A stretch of DNA of 64,000 bases from Cladopsammia gracilis (taxonomy: Eukaryota > Cnidaria > Anthozoa > Scleractinia > Dendrophylliidae). The notes under the pieces were generated by a model. It was not told the DNA's origin. It saw only the letters and a program-made list of their open reading frames with translations, and did no database searches. Location: assembly GCA_022457155.1 (NCBI GenBank), contig JAJGOT010000168.1, positions 1,007,001 through 1,071,000 of the forward strand. Direction: 5' to 3'. Shown one piece after another: positions 54,840-64,000 of this stretch (position 1 is the first letter of the stretch; every line of letters begins with the position of its first letter). The translations under genes and the position numbers were made by a program.

Positions 54840-56744
54840 ATGGGAATATTCAATAATATCAATCAATACACTAATATTGATATCAACGAATATATTAGAC
54901 AAGTCAGTCAAGAAATACATGCAAATACAGGAATGAAATTGGATGCTAACAATAACTATGATATTGAACAAAAACGATTAGTAAATCTTGGAGAAGGTAT
55001 TAATTCTTCTGATGCTATAACTAAACATCAATTTGAAACTGGATTAGAATCAAAACCTAATCCTACTGAAGTTATTCTTGTTAATGGAGCAAATCATATG
55101 ACTGGTCATCTTGATTTAGGTGGAAATAGAATCGTTCGTCCTGGAGGAATTGAAATGAATCGAAAATTAATTACAAATATGGATACAGATGAGAAGAATG
55201 ATTTAGCAGCTGTAAATATGATTACTTTGAAGAAATATCATCCTAATGTACCTGCACATACTCATGAAGTTACTAAAGATATAGATTTGAAAGAACTTTT
55301 TAATGTTAGACAAAGTAAGCAACAAAGTTTTGGTTATTTAACACAAAATTATAACAATTTAGTTTCTTATAATGATGTAAAGAATATTTTCTTATCACGT
55401 AAAGAAGTCTCTCCAATGGAAAATGATATTAATATCAATAATCATCGAATATTTAATCTATCAAAATTACCTACATTTGATCATGAAGTACCGAATAAAG
55501 AATATGTTGATCAACAAGATAATAACTTAAACAATATGATAAGTGATTTAAACACAAGAAAATTAAGCAATCCTTCTGGAAAAGACCTTATAATGCAAAG
55601 TCAAAAAATTAGGGGATTGTTAACAGATGAAAATGATCCAAATTCAGCAAGCAATGTTCAATATGTTAAAACAAAAACCAGTGAAAATACTACAAAAATA
55701 ACTAAATTAGAACAAGATTATAAAGATTATGTTAATAAATCTCATATCTCTTCTACTTTTTACCAAAAAGATCAATTTAGATATTTAATGGAAAATGTTA
55801 ATGAAAGTAGCAGTGAATATGGAATTACAGTATTTGGAATAAATGATTTTTCGGGGAGTCCTCATTTATTCAATAAAAAAGCATATGATTTTAAAATAAA
55901 TAAAAGTTCAAGTGATAATAAATACTCAGGAAGACTTAGTTTTAATTTATATAAAATTCCTGAAGGAGAATATACTATTTGTATTGAATTTTTTCCACTT
56001 TATATGACAAATGTGAGTGTTGATGTTGTAAGTACAAGTTTGAATATTAATCAACAATCAACAAAAAAGTTTTCTAATTATACAAGATCAATTATTCATT
56101 TACATAAATGGAAGATTTCCCCACCTGAGTATATTTATGTTGACATGAAATGCGATGGAATTTCATCTTCTCCTAATCAAGGACAAGGATATTTAATTAT
56201 TTATGGTGTTAAAAATTACGTAGCAGACGTTGAATCAAGTGTTTATGATTCACCATTCAATTTTGAAAATAAGAAAATGGAGATGCAGACGGATATTGTT
56301 ATGAATAATCATGATATTAGTATTAAAAATCCAACAAAAGATGATCAACCTGTTAGTTTAGCTTTTTTGAAATCGTTGAAAGAATATTTTGTCATTACAG
56401 GTTATCATTCTAGTACTGATGGATTTTATGTAAAATTCAATTCTGGAATAAATTCAATCGCTTTTCCATTTGATTGCACTTTAGAAACATTAAACTCTTT
56501 CGTTCTTAGCAGAGTAATTACAAACTCTGTTCGTTTTAATATAAAAATAAAAATAATTGGTCAACCAGATAGAATTTTAATTTCTGATGATAATGTTGAA
56601 CAAACTTTTACAAATATTAATCTACTATATAGAAAAAATGCAAGATTTAGCGTTGAAATAGTAAAAAAAAATCCTACTGGTCTAGCTGATTATCCAAATA
56701 TACCTATTTCATTTACTTTTACATTCAGTAAAAGTTTATTATAA
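54840..56744 (+). CDS. Fibre/spike-like protein with tail-fibre type repeats
   Basis: 634 residues from the ATG at 54840, chosen because it follows TTATAAAATAAAA; upstream in-frame TTG (54810) and ATG (54813) lie inside the ATPase gene. The shaft (about 1-300) repeats a phage tail-fibre style unit: a Gly/Asn stretch with an IVRPGG- or IFNLSK-type turn, then an acidic residue followed by AITKHQF or KEYVDQ. Examples are GHLDLGGNRIVRPGG and DLIMQSQKIRGL. A short helical coiled region (about 275-310) leads to a beta-rich middle domain, then one more shaft-like unit (MQTDIVMNNHDISIK) and a beta-rich C-terminal knob (about 525-634). The architecture suggests a trimeric host-attachment fibre; receptor unknown. 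Confidence 0.72.
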   Translation: MGIFNNINQYTNIDINEYIRQVSQEIHANTGMKLDANNNYDIEQKRLVNLGEGINSSDAITKHQFETGLESKPNPTEVILVNGANHMTGHLDLGGNRIVRPGGIEMNRKLITNMDTDEKNDLAAVNMITLKKYHPNVPAHTHEVTKDIDLKELFNVRQSKQQSFGYLTQNYNNLVSYNDVKNIFLSRKEVSPMENDININNHRIFNLSKLPTFDHEVPNKEYVDQQDNNLNNMISDLNTRKLSNPSGKDLIMQSQKIRGLLTDENDPNSASNVQYVKTKTSENTTKITKLEQDYKDYVNKSHISSTFYQKDQFRYLMENVNESSSEYGITVFGINDFSGSPHLFNKKAYDFKINKSSSDNKYSGRLSFNLYKIPEGEYTICIEFFPLYMTNVSVDVVSTSLNINQQSTKKFSNYTRSIIHLHKWKISPPEYIYVDMKCDGISSSPNQGQGYLIIYGVKNYVADVESSVYDSPFNFENKKMEMQTDIVMNNHDISIKNPTKDDQPVSLAFLKSLKEYFVITGYHSSTDGFYVKFNSGINSIAFPFDCTLETLNSFVLSRVITNSVRFNIKIKIIGQPDRILISDDNVEQTFTNINLLYRKNARFSVEIVKKNPTGLADYPNIPISFTFTFSKSLL

Positions 56745-56758
56745 ACATTATAAATAAA

Positions 56759-57280
56759 ATGTCAATCACAAGAATAAAATCATTAAGAAATAAAAAAGAA
56801 CCAAAAGATATATTCGAATTCAATCATATTTCTTCAACTTTAAATCCTGAGAAAATCCAACAATTAAAGGATTTATACTCTTTTTATCATAAAAAAACAT
56901 GGATATATAAAAACAGTCAAAGTAAATATAAAAAAATAAATTATATTATGAATATTTCGTCTGTGTTACTAGCTTCAGTTGGTGTAATAACAGGTGGAAT
57001 AACCTTAAACCCTATTATTTTAAGTGTTTTAACTGGAGCTGGAATAATATTAAAAACATATCATGAAATGAAAAATTACAACGGTAAATTAGATATGGTT
57101 AAATTTGGATTTACAACTTATGAAAAAGTGTTGACTAATTTACGAACAGCAATGAGAGGTGGTGAATTCGATTATCAGAAATTTATATCTGATATGAAAC
57201 TTTTAGATCAAGAAATGATAGAATTAACACCTACTTCATCGAAGATTGAAAAGAAATACAATAAAAAGTTTAAGACGTAA
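56759..57280 (+). CDS. Small membrane protein conserved in Mavericks
   Basis: 173 residues. A basic N-terminus and helix are followed by two hydrophobic segments separated by a short turn (NISSVLLASVGVITGGITL and NPIILSVLTGAGIIL, about 65-98), then a helical C-terminus with FTTYEKVLTNLRTAMRGG. The TGGITLNP ... GIILKTY ... YEKVL pattern recurs in related elements. It is likely an integral membrane protein with both ends on the same side; a SLATT-like or holin-like role is speculation. Last gene before the right terminal repeat; the ATG follows ATTATAAATAAA. Confidence 0.75.
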   Translation: MSITRIKSLRNKKEPKDIFEFNHISSTLNPEKIQQLKDLYSFYHKKTWIYKNSQSKYKKINYIMNISSVLLASVGVITGGITLNPIILSVLTGAGIILKTYHEMKNYNGKLDMVKFGFTTYEKVLTNLRTAMRGGEFDYQKFISDMKLLDQEMIELTPTSSKIEKKYNKKFKT

Positions 57281-57305
57281 GTAGTTATAAGTTTAACTTA
57301 AATAA

Positions 57306-58043
57306 TTTTTTTTCAGCTAACGCGTTAGTCGTTATTATTTTTTTATCATTTTTTTTTGTTATAATTTTTTCAGCTAACGCGTTAGTCGTTTTTTTTTGTT
57401 ATAATTTTTTTTGTCTAACAAACTTTACTAACAAACTTTACTTTTACGATAAACTTTACTAACAAACTTTATCATGTGTAAAATCATTAATTATTTAACC
57501 ATAGTCATAACTAACTGCAAGTGTTTGTATTTCAAGACTTTGTTAATCACTGTCAATAAAATTCACTGACCAAATATACTAAAAAACCTTATATCTAAAC
57601 AACGAAACAAGTAGTTATAGAAACCAGTAGTGTAGTTGATCCTGATATTACTAAATTGCCACATTTTTCCGAAAACCCCCCGAGCGAGCGAGCCGAAGGC
57701 GAGCGAGCGAGGTCATAATTTTTTACAGTTCAGTCATTTCAAACAAATATTACATTTCACGAATTTATTTAAGTTATTTAAGTTATTTCATTCTTAGAAT
57801 TTTTTTTAACTTAGTAAAGTAGAAACAACTCTTACAAAATGTTTTCATGTGTAAGAGTTGTTTATTTCCGTTTTAAAAAAATTCTAAGAATGAAAATCAA
57901 TATAAATCATAGAAATCAATATCACAGTTTTAATCAGAGTTTGAAAATACTCGTTACTAAAAATTGAATGACGGGGGTTTTCGGAAAAATGTGGGGATTT
58001 AGTACTATCAGGGTGGTCTACACTACTGGTTTTAATAACTACT
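57306..58043 (-). repeat. Right terminal inverted repeat of the Polinton
   Basis: Reverse-complement counterpart of the left end. The outer block is 57610-58043, with one clear substitution against the left copy in the stretch near 57950. The inner part is shorter: two palindrome units instead of four and one TTTCGTTG copy instead of three. The difference in repeat number shows independent slippage after or during replication. Confidence 0.92.
57317..57385. repeat. Two palindrome units in the right terminal repeat
   Basis: CTAACGCGTTAG occurs at 57317-57328 and 57374-57385, 57 bp apart, mirroring the left end with fewer copies. Confidence 0.85.
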
Positions 58044-58049
58044 TGCAAG
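58044..58049. repeat. Right 6-bp target site duplication
   Basis: TGCAAG directly follows the right terminus (terminal bases AATAACTACT) and matches the left copy exactly. Confidence 0.93.
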
Positions 58050-58190
58050 ATTTATTCTTAGGTATTTATTTGATGAATTGTATTCTTTGTTAATTACAAA
58101 TACACAAAAATATTCCGTTAGAAGATACTAAAAGAAGTGTCTCCTCCAATGAACAAGCTGTAGACACATTAATATTGAAAGACCAAAATA

Positions 58191-58986
58191 CAGTCGGACC
58201 TCTATTAAGCGGCCACCCTCGGGACTTTGAAAACTGGCCGCTTAATAGAGGTTGGCCGTTTAATAGAGGTACAATATAAATTGGATAGAAATGGCAGTCA
58301 ACGTAATTTTATTGCCTCTGTATAGCAAAAGGCTTGTTGAAAAGTGAACATATGTGAAGATAAATGCAAAAATCATTGAAACAAAAAATTAAGTGCCCTG
58401 TATTTGCGCATTTCAAGTCCGTGCAAAGTTCTAGCTCTAACACAGAGAGCGTGTAGTCGATAAGTACAGTATTTTTTGGTGTTGAGTAGGTACAGAAAAA
58501 TATGCAAATCTATGTAGCAAAACATCAAGTTTCTTAGGTCTTTTTGCACCAACAGTCTGTAAAAATTTCATCTCAAAATATTTCACGGACGATTTATTTA
58601 AAATAATCCGTCACTGCTGTTTGCCGTTGTGGAGCTCGGAGTTGTAACGAGAAGATCAAGTCATTTGCCTTTCCGGTAGATAGGGCAAGGTCCTGGTAAC
58701 CGTGAAACTGGGCAAGTGGAGATTAAATTGCAGTTTTTATTGTTATCAGTTATCACCTTCATATTATCCGTCACCATTTCGCTTGAAAAGATGATTTGCT
58801 GGCCGCTTAATAGAGGTAAAAATACAATAAATACTAAACTTTCAACAGCAAAAAGGTGGCCGCGGCCGCTTAATAGAGGTGGCCGTTGAATAGAGGCATC
58901 GAATGCAACACTTTACTGACAAATAATTCGGGACTTTGGAAAGTGGCCGCTTAATGGAGGGTGGCCGCTTAATAGAGGTCCGACTG
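58191..58986. mobile_element. TA-flanked pogo-like element
   Basis: TA-CAGTCGGACCTCTATTAAGC and GCTTAATAGAGGTCCGACTG-TA are inverted ends 796 bp apart, with many internal GGCCGCTTAATAGAGG repeats on both strands. No transposase. Lies about 140 bp outside the Polinton. Confidence 0.8.
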
Positions 58987-59831
58987 TACTAAGGAGTGCT
59001 GCCTTCGAGAAATCACTTCACACACATCAACACCATGATGCTTATTTAAATCACTTAAACTCTGAGTGGTACTTACCTTGTACTTGAAGGGTGCAGTAGA
59101 AAGAAAATTAGAAGTGTATAATAGACTTTAGATTTTAAACTGGTGCAGTGTTGTTGTTTTTATCTTTTTTGATAATTTTAAAAGAGAAGTTATACCACTT
59201 TCAAATAAGCGCTACATCAAATAGTCAGGACATTTTTGAGTTAACACAGTTATATAATTAGATTTACTTTGTGGTGACAGTTCTATCATATGCCACACCC
59301 TCAAAAGTGGCCCTGTATTTTGTAGTAAGTTCCCCATGCAGGCATAATGTACATGTATATTAAAGTCAATTCCAAGTATGATCATCCCCTCGGGCATAAC
59401 CGGTGTTTGACACTGTTTATTTCTTCATTTATTGTGGAGCCTGGTGTAAAGCTAGTTTGGGCTGACTTCTCTATTGGCATAATCAGTTTAAATGTTGCAA
59501 GCACTTTTGTATAATTTTAATAGCAATAAAGAAAATGAAAAAATTATATTAGATATGTTCTTACATTTTTATATGCTTCATGGCTATTACAGAAGATGTA
59601 AGTACAACTTCTTGCATAAGATGAGGATTAAGGGAAAAGGGGTGCATTGGGACTTATACCTATGTTTGTTTGTTGATACAAGTACAATAATTATGTTGTT
59701 GCTAGACCGGAAATGGACCCTAGCTTAGAAGTAAAGTGGGGTGGCAACTAAAATGTTTTTTTTTTTGGCATTTTTTTGCAGTAACTGTCAAAATTACTTA
59801 ATTTCTCATTTCTCATTTCTTCCTGTTTCAG
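58987..59831. other. Intron-like sequence
   Basis: No repeat or gene recognised. A T-rich tract and TTTCCTGTTTCAG-type acceptor lead into the exon at 59832. Confidence 0.5.
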
Positions 59832-60000
59832 TACAGTTTTAAGGATGACACTTCAATCACAGCCACCAATAATTCAATTACATTTAGTGAAGTGAAAAGA
59901 TGGACATCAGGTAAATTTGTCTATGAAACCGTGCATCTAAAAGGTGCCGAGCAATCTCAGATTCAGCAGTTCCTTGATGCACTGCCTGCTTCCATCAAAG
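59832..60000 (+). CDS. Internal exon of a host protein-coding gene
   Basis: 169 bp bounded by a good acceptor (TTCCTGTTTCAG) and a consensus donor (AAAG|GTAAGA). One frame is open throughout and has ordinary codon use unlike the A/T-rich surroundings: it starts YSFKDDTSITATNN, includes VKRWTSGKFVYETVHLKGAE and ends QQFLDALPASIK, with one base left over. I do not recognise the family. The gene runs on the + strand, and its next exon must lie beyond the right repeats. If the candidate exon at 16805-17092 belongs to it (phases agree), the Polinton sits in a roughly 43-kb intron. Confidence 0.7.
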
Positions 60001-60209
60001 GTAAGAGTGTGAAGTAAAATTAGTTTGTTCTTACAATAAGGGATACTTGGAAGAAACGTTTTTGGTTGAATTTCTGTACATTATGTGTGCATGATATTCA
60101 GCTTGTCTCTAATAAGCAATATTGTTTTATCTTACATAATATTATTGTACTTTGTAGCACATTATTGAGGTGGATTTAGTTACATCTTAATAACATCTTT
60201 GTAACACGT

Positions 60210-61130
60210 TAGTGGGGAGCAAAGGATAGGTGACGCTCATTCACACGCTACATTTGTATTTAGCCTGTTCCAGTCGTTCAGATAGTGGGGAGTGAAGGAT
60301 AGGTGACGCTCATTCGCACGCCGTACATTTGTATTTAGTCTGTTCCAGGCGTTCAGATAGTGGGGAGTGAAGGATAGGTGACGCTCATTCACACGCCTTA
60401 CATTTGTATTTAGTCTGTTCCAGGCGTTCAGATAGTGGGGAGTGAAGGATAGGTGACACTCATTCACACGCCGTACATTTGTATTTAGTCTGTTCCAGGC
60501 GTTCAGATAGTGGGGAGTGCAGGATAGGTGATGCTCCTTCGCACGCCGTACATTTGTATTTAGTCTGTTCCAGGTGTTCAGATAGTGGGAAGTGAAGGAT
60601 AGGTGACGCTCATTCGCACGTCGTACATTTGTATTTAGTCTGTTCCAGGCGTTCAGATAGTTGGGAGTGAAGGATAGGTGACACTCATTCACAGGCCATA
60701 CATTTGTATTTAGTCTGTTCCAGGCGTTCCGATAGTCAGGGGAGTGAAGGATAGGTGACGCTCATTCACACGCCGTACATTTGTATTTATCCTGTTCCAG
60801 GCGTTCAGATAGTGGGGAGTGAAGGATAGGTAACGCTCATTCGCACGCCATACATTTGTATTTATCCTGTTCCAGGCGTTCAGATAGTGGGGAGTGAAGG
60901 ATAGGTAACGCTCATTCACACGCCATACATTTGTATTTATCCTGTTCCAGGGGTTCAGATAGTAGGGAGCGAAGGATAGGTGACACTCATTCGCACGCCG
61001 TACATTTGTATTTATCCTGTTCCAGGGGTTCAGATAGTGGGGAGCGAAGGATAGGTGACACTCATTCGCACGCCGTACATTTGTATTTATCCTGTTCCAG
61101 GGGTTCAGATAGTGGGGAGTGAAGGATAAA
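60210..61130. repeat. 75-bp tandem array
   Basis: About 12 units of GTGGGGAGTGAAGGATAGGT onward, period 75. Because 75 is divisible by three, open frames persist on the minus strand (60237-60692 and 60710-61213) and on plus (60931-61122), all repetitive; these are not genes. Confidence 0.93.
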
Positions 61131-61860
61131 CGACGCCAAAGGAAAACTATCCCCTGCTCGTTCGCTCGCTGGTATTTAGCTCCCTCTCGGCCCACAATCG
61201 TAAAGCCTAGCATAGCTAGGCCATATTGTATTCAACGCAACGAACCACTTTATCGATTGTTACTGAAAAGGTGCGCGTTAATCAGAAAATCATAATGGAA
61301 AACGTTTGGGCTAAAAACTCGGCAAGTTGCGTCATTTACCAATTTTGTCGACGTTCATGATCGTTGAAAAACTTCCAAAACGTTCTATTGAATTTGTGTT
61401 GTTTTAAAGTGAGCGTATTGGGTGGAGTGACAAAGCGACAGAGCCGAATACGCAGAATATATTTTCTTCCAACGCCGTCAATATACCGCACTATTGCAGT
61501 CTCAAAATCGCAATTATTATTTTTTATCACGATTCAACTGTTGTTCTGGCAAATAGAAAGCAAAGCTGAAGATGATCAAAAGTGAAATTTTTTCCAGTCA
61601 TGAGTTGTCATACAAAGCATTTTGTACGCGTAATCAGAATTCTTTTTTTGCTTAAAAAAAGTTTTGCAATAAATTTCTCACCGAAACAACACAAATTTGA
61701 TAGAACACTACATATTTATGAAGTTTTTCAAAGTCACGAACGTCGCCAAAATGGGTAAACAATGCAACTTCCCAACGTTTTAACCCAAAACATTTTTCAG
61801 AATTATCGTGGCAGTGTGATGAGGATTTTGACCTTTTTTTGGTCCAAATCACGCTACAGT
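61131..61860. other. No recognisable gene
   Basis: Unique sequence between two arrays; short frames only. Confidence 0.5.
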
Positions 61861-61864
61861 AATA

Positions 61865-62355
61865 AAACACCACAGGAAGCCCAAACCACGCTACAATAAT
61901 AAAACATTAGAGAAAGAAATCAACCAATTCCACAGGCAGCCCAAACCACGCTACAATAATAAAACACCAAATGAAAGAAATCAACCAATTCCACAGGCAG
62001 CCCAAACCACGCTACAATAATAAAACACGAAGAGAAAAAAAATCAACCAATTCCACAGGCAGCCCAAACCACGCTACAATAATAAAACACCAAGAGAAAG
62101 AAATCAACCAATTCCACAGGCAGCCCAAACCACGCTGCAATAATAAAACACCAAGAGAAAGAAATCAACCAATTCCACAGGCAACCCAAACCACGCTACA
62201 ATAATAAAACACCAAGAAAAAGAAATCAACCAATTTCACAGGCAGTCCAAACCACGCTACAATAATAAAACACCAAGAAAAAGAAACCAACCAATTCCAC
62301 AGGCACCCCAAACCACACTACAATAATAAAACACCAACTGAAAGAAATCAACCAA
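61865..62355. repeat. 62-bp tandem array
   Basis: About eight units containing CACGCTACAATAATAAAACA and AAATCAACCAATTCCACAGG, with small differences. Confidence 0.92.
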
Positions 62356-62964
62356 TTCTTGAAAGAACCCCAATTATCATGGTCTGTTTTAGCCGAACTT
62401 TCTTTAACGCTAGCCCTTATGAATGAAGATACTCATCGACAGTTGTGTTACAGCAGTGTGGTAATTTATCACAAAACTGCACCATTATGTTTCGGTTTCT
62501 GTTAATAAATAAACATTTTTTTGGTTTTTGTAATGACACCAAATCCCGTGACACTGCTCCTTTAAGATTGCGTGATTAGCACGTGACAGCGAAGGTCGAT
62601 GTAAACAAACCGATCAAACAAACAAAAACATCTTTGATACTCATCTTTTCCGTTAACATTCGATAAAATGGATCGTTGTGTGGAATACAGTGTTGTTTTA
62701 TCTGCCAGACGTGACAAAGTAATCAACATTTTAGCCCTTCCTTCGAAGAAAATTGTGAATTTTGCTTTTGAACGCGAGGAACCCAATAAATAGCCGCGGG
62801 AAATTTTTTGATTAATTACAGGCTGGTTTTTGAGACGGCAAACAACTTTGTATTGACGTCTCAAAAGCAGACAAAAGTATCTGAAAATCGTGATACGACT
62901 TTGTATTATTCGACTGTGACGTCATTTTACCTTATAAGGAAAAGAGAACACGCAAAATATCCGA

Positions 62965-63052
62965 GCATGTTACACAGTAGATTGCCGTGTTACACAGTAG
63001 ATTGCTGTGTTACACAGTAGATTGCCGTGTTACACAGTAGATTGCCGTGTTA
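62965..63052. repeat. 20-bp tandem repeat
   Basis: About four copies of GTTACACAGTAGATTGCCGT. Confidence 0.9.
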
Positions 63053-63118
63053 GACTCTTAGTGTCCCGGTTTAAAGACGCAAGCTATTATGAATAAAAGA
63101 ATTTCAGTCTAATAATAA

Positions 63119-63215
63119 ATCCCTTATTCGATGGTTTAACAGGTTATCCTTGTGGATATTTTACTGATTGCTCGTAAAATATCGCGCGTATTATCTGTTA
63201 AACCATCAAATAAGG
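63119..63215. repeat. Short inverted repeat (MITE-like)
   Basis: CCTTATTCGATGGTTTAACAG and its near reverse complement CTGTTAAACCATCAAATAAGG about 50 bp apart. Confidence 0.6.
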
Positions 63216-63632
63216 TGTATGTATTGACTTCTCAAAAGCAGACAAAAGTTTCTATGAATCGTGATAATGACCGGTATTGTAAGGGCATGGGTACAAGTCC
63301 GTACAAGTCTGAATTTTTATGAACAAATGGTTAACAGCGTGCACTAAAGGCAATAGTAAACGCGACCGAGTGTGTTGTTGAGTTCAACTGAATTACAAGT
63401 TTATCGTAACTATTACAATTTTCTCAAATGTGAATGGTTCATAAACCTTTTTATAATATGACCGTACGGCCCCGCTGACGCAATACTACAGAAAATAGAA
63501 TCGCAAGGTGACGTGAGCGGGGCCGGACGGGTTGACGTGAGCCGGTCCGGAAACAGCCGTCCGGCCCCGCTCGAGTTCAAGTGACCTCGCACTGCACGAC
63601 TATTCTTGTACTTTCTAGTCATATTATAAAAT

Positions 63633-63732
63633 ACTTATTGACTGAGTTAGGTCGGGCCGGATGGGAAAATATTTGGCTCTCGGTCATGGCGCACGGACCT
63701 CGCTTCGCTCGGTCCGTACGCCATGACCTCGA

Positions 63733-63775
<43 letters not shown>
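63633..63775. repeat. Near-perfect 143-bp palindrome
   Basis: ACTTATTGACTGAG ... GGACC, an 11-nt loop (TCGCTTCGCTC), then the reverse complement to CTCAGTCAATAAGT, with few mismatches. A GC-rich hairpin of the MITE or foldback type. Confidence 0.8.
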
Positions 63776-64000
63776 GCATATTATTTTCTTCTTATTTATA
63801 TGCAAAGTTGCAATCGGACAGTTTCATGATCTTTTTCATTGCCTGTTTTCAGTTGCAGTGATAAAATTATATTAACACTTTTGATTGATAAAAAGCCTTT
63901 ATTCAAGTTATTCTCTTGAATTTCTTCTCGGAAATTGTAATGGTAATAGGACGTCGTGTCGTCCAATTCTGTGTAATCATACTCGTGATTTACAAATCGC

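Larger units (their letters stand above)
39112..58043. mobile_element. Polinton/Maverick (adintovirus-like) element, near complete
   Basis: An 18.9-kb element with inverted terminal repeats starting AG, flanked by the perfect 6-bp direct repeat TGCAAG. A 6-bp duplication, AG termini, protein-primed PolB, RVE integrase, adenain-type protease, packaging ATPase and two capsid proteins together define Polintons/Mavericks. Base composition changes abruptly at both ends: the interior is strongly A/T-rich. Almost all genes are uninterrupted; the breaks are in the protease (about 50110), the second copy of a duplicated ORF (about 45850) and perhaps a small ORF at 44075. The outer parts of the two terminal repeats are nearly identical, while the inner parts differ by scattered substitutions and repeat number, so insertion is fairly recent but not brand new. 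Genes run + except a zinc-ribbon/PLA2/integrase block and one coiled-coil gene on -. Confidence 0.96.

Noticed and set aside
60237..61213. Long minus-strand ORFs with repeated peptide blocks
   Set aside because: They follow exactly from the 75-bp tandem array, whose period is a multiple of three; no start context, domain or splice signal.

Overview
The window is animal nuclear DNA carrying one complete endogenous virus-like element. The flanks are intron-like or intergenic sequence full of satellites, tRNA-derived SINEs, decayed non-LTR retrotransposons and small inverted-repeat DNA transposons. A spliced exon lies at 59832-60000. The repeat mix looks like a marine invertebrate, most likely a cnidarian such as a coral; that is an inference from general character, not from a marker gene.

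The centrepiece is an 18.9-kb Polinton/Maverick (adintovirus-like) element at 39112-58043. It is flanked by a perfect 6-bp target duplication (TGCAAG, 39106-39111 and 58044-58049) and bounded by terminal inverted repeats of about 0.74-0.85 kb beginning AG. It is far more A/T-rich than its surroundings. On the + strand, in order: protein-primed type DNA polymerase B; a zinc-ribbon protein resembling the poxvirus/NCLDV late transcription factor VLTF3; two tandem paralogues of unknown function (the second frame-broken); and a probable ssDNA-binding protein. On the - strand come a zinc-ribbon leader, a parvovirus-type phospholipase A2 domain and a retroviral-type integrase with chromodomain. On + again: a pX-like core/membrane-active protein, an adenain-type protease (frame-broken), the minor capsid (penton), a small amphipathic protein and the major capsid. 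A coiled-coil protein lies on -, then on + the FtsK/HerA packaging ATPase, a fibre-like protein and a small membrane protein. This is a full set for replication, integration, capsid assembly and genome packaging.

The most unusual feature is how the minus-strand zinc-ribbon, PLA2 and integrase frames are joined. Neither the PLA2 frame nor the integrase frame has an ATG before its domain. Each lies exactly -1 to the frame before it. At both junctions there is a canonical -1 slippery heptamer (GGGAAAC at 48748-48742; A AAA AAC at 48077-48071), then a 6-7 nt spacer and a strong stem-loop. This looks like a Gag-Pro-Pol type double -1 frameshift in a DNA element, which would tether the integrase to a virion-type PLA2 protein.

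The element also seems to carry its own expression signals: an A/T-rich TATA-like box followed by AATAAAATG at most gene starts, two near-identical GC hairpin plus T-tract units after + strand genes, and 12-bp hairpins at the stop codons of both convergent gene pairs. The terminal repeats contain a nested copy of the element's own end and repeated CTAACGCGTTAG palindromes.

The left flank (1-39105) holds a 20-bp satellite, a Mutator-like element with a perfect 9-bp duplication (28241-30493), a pogo-like element (31130-32336) and two decayed LINEs. The right flank (58050-64000) holds another TA-flanked element, the host exon, and 75-bp and 62-bp tandem arrays. No tRNA, rRNA or CRISPR gene was recognised.
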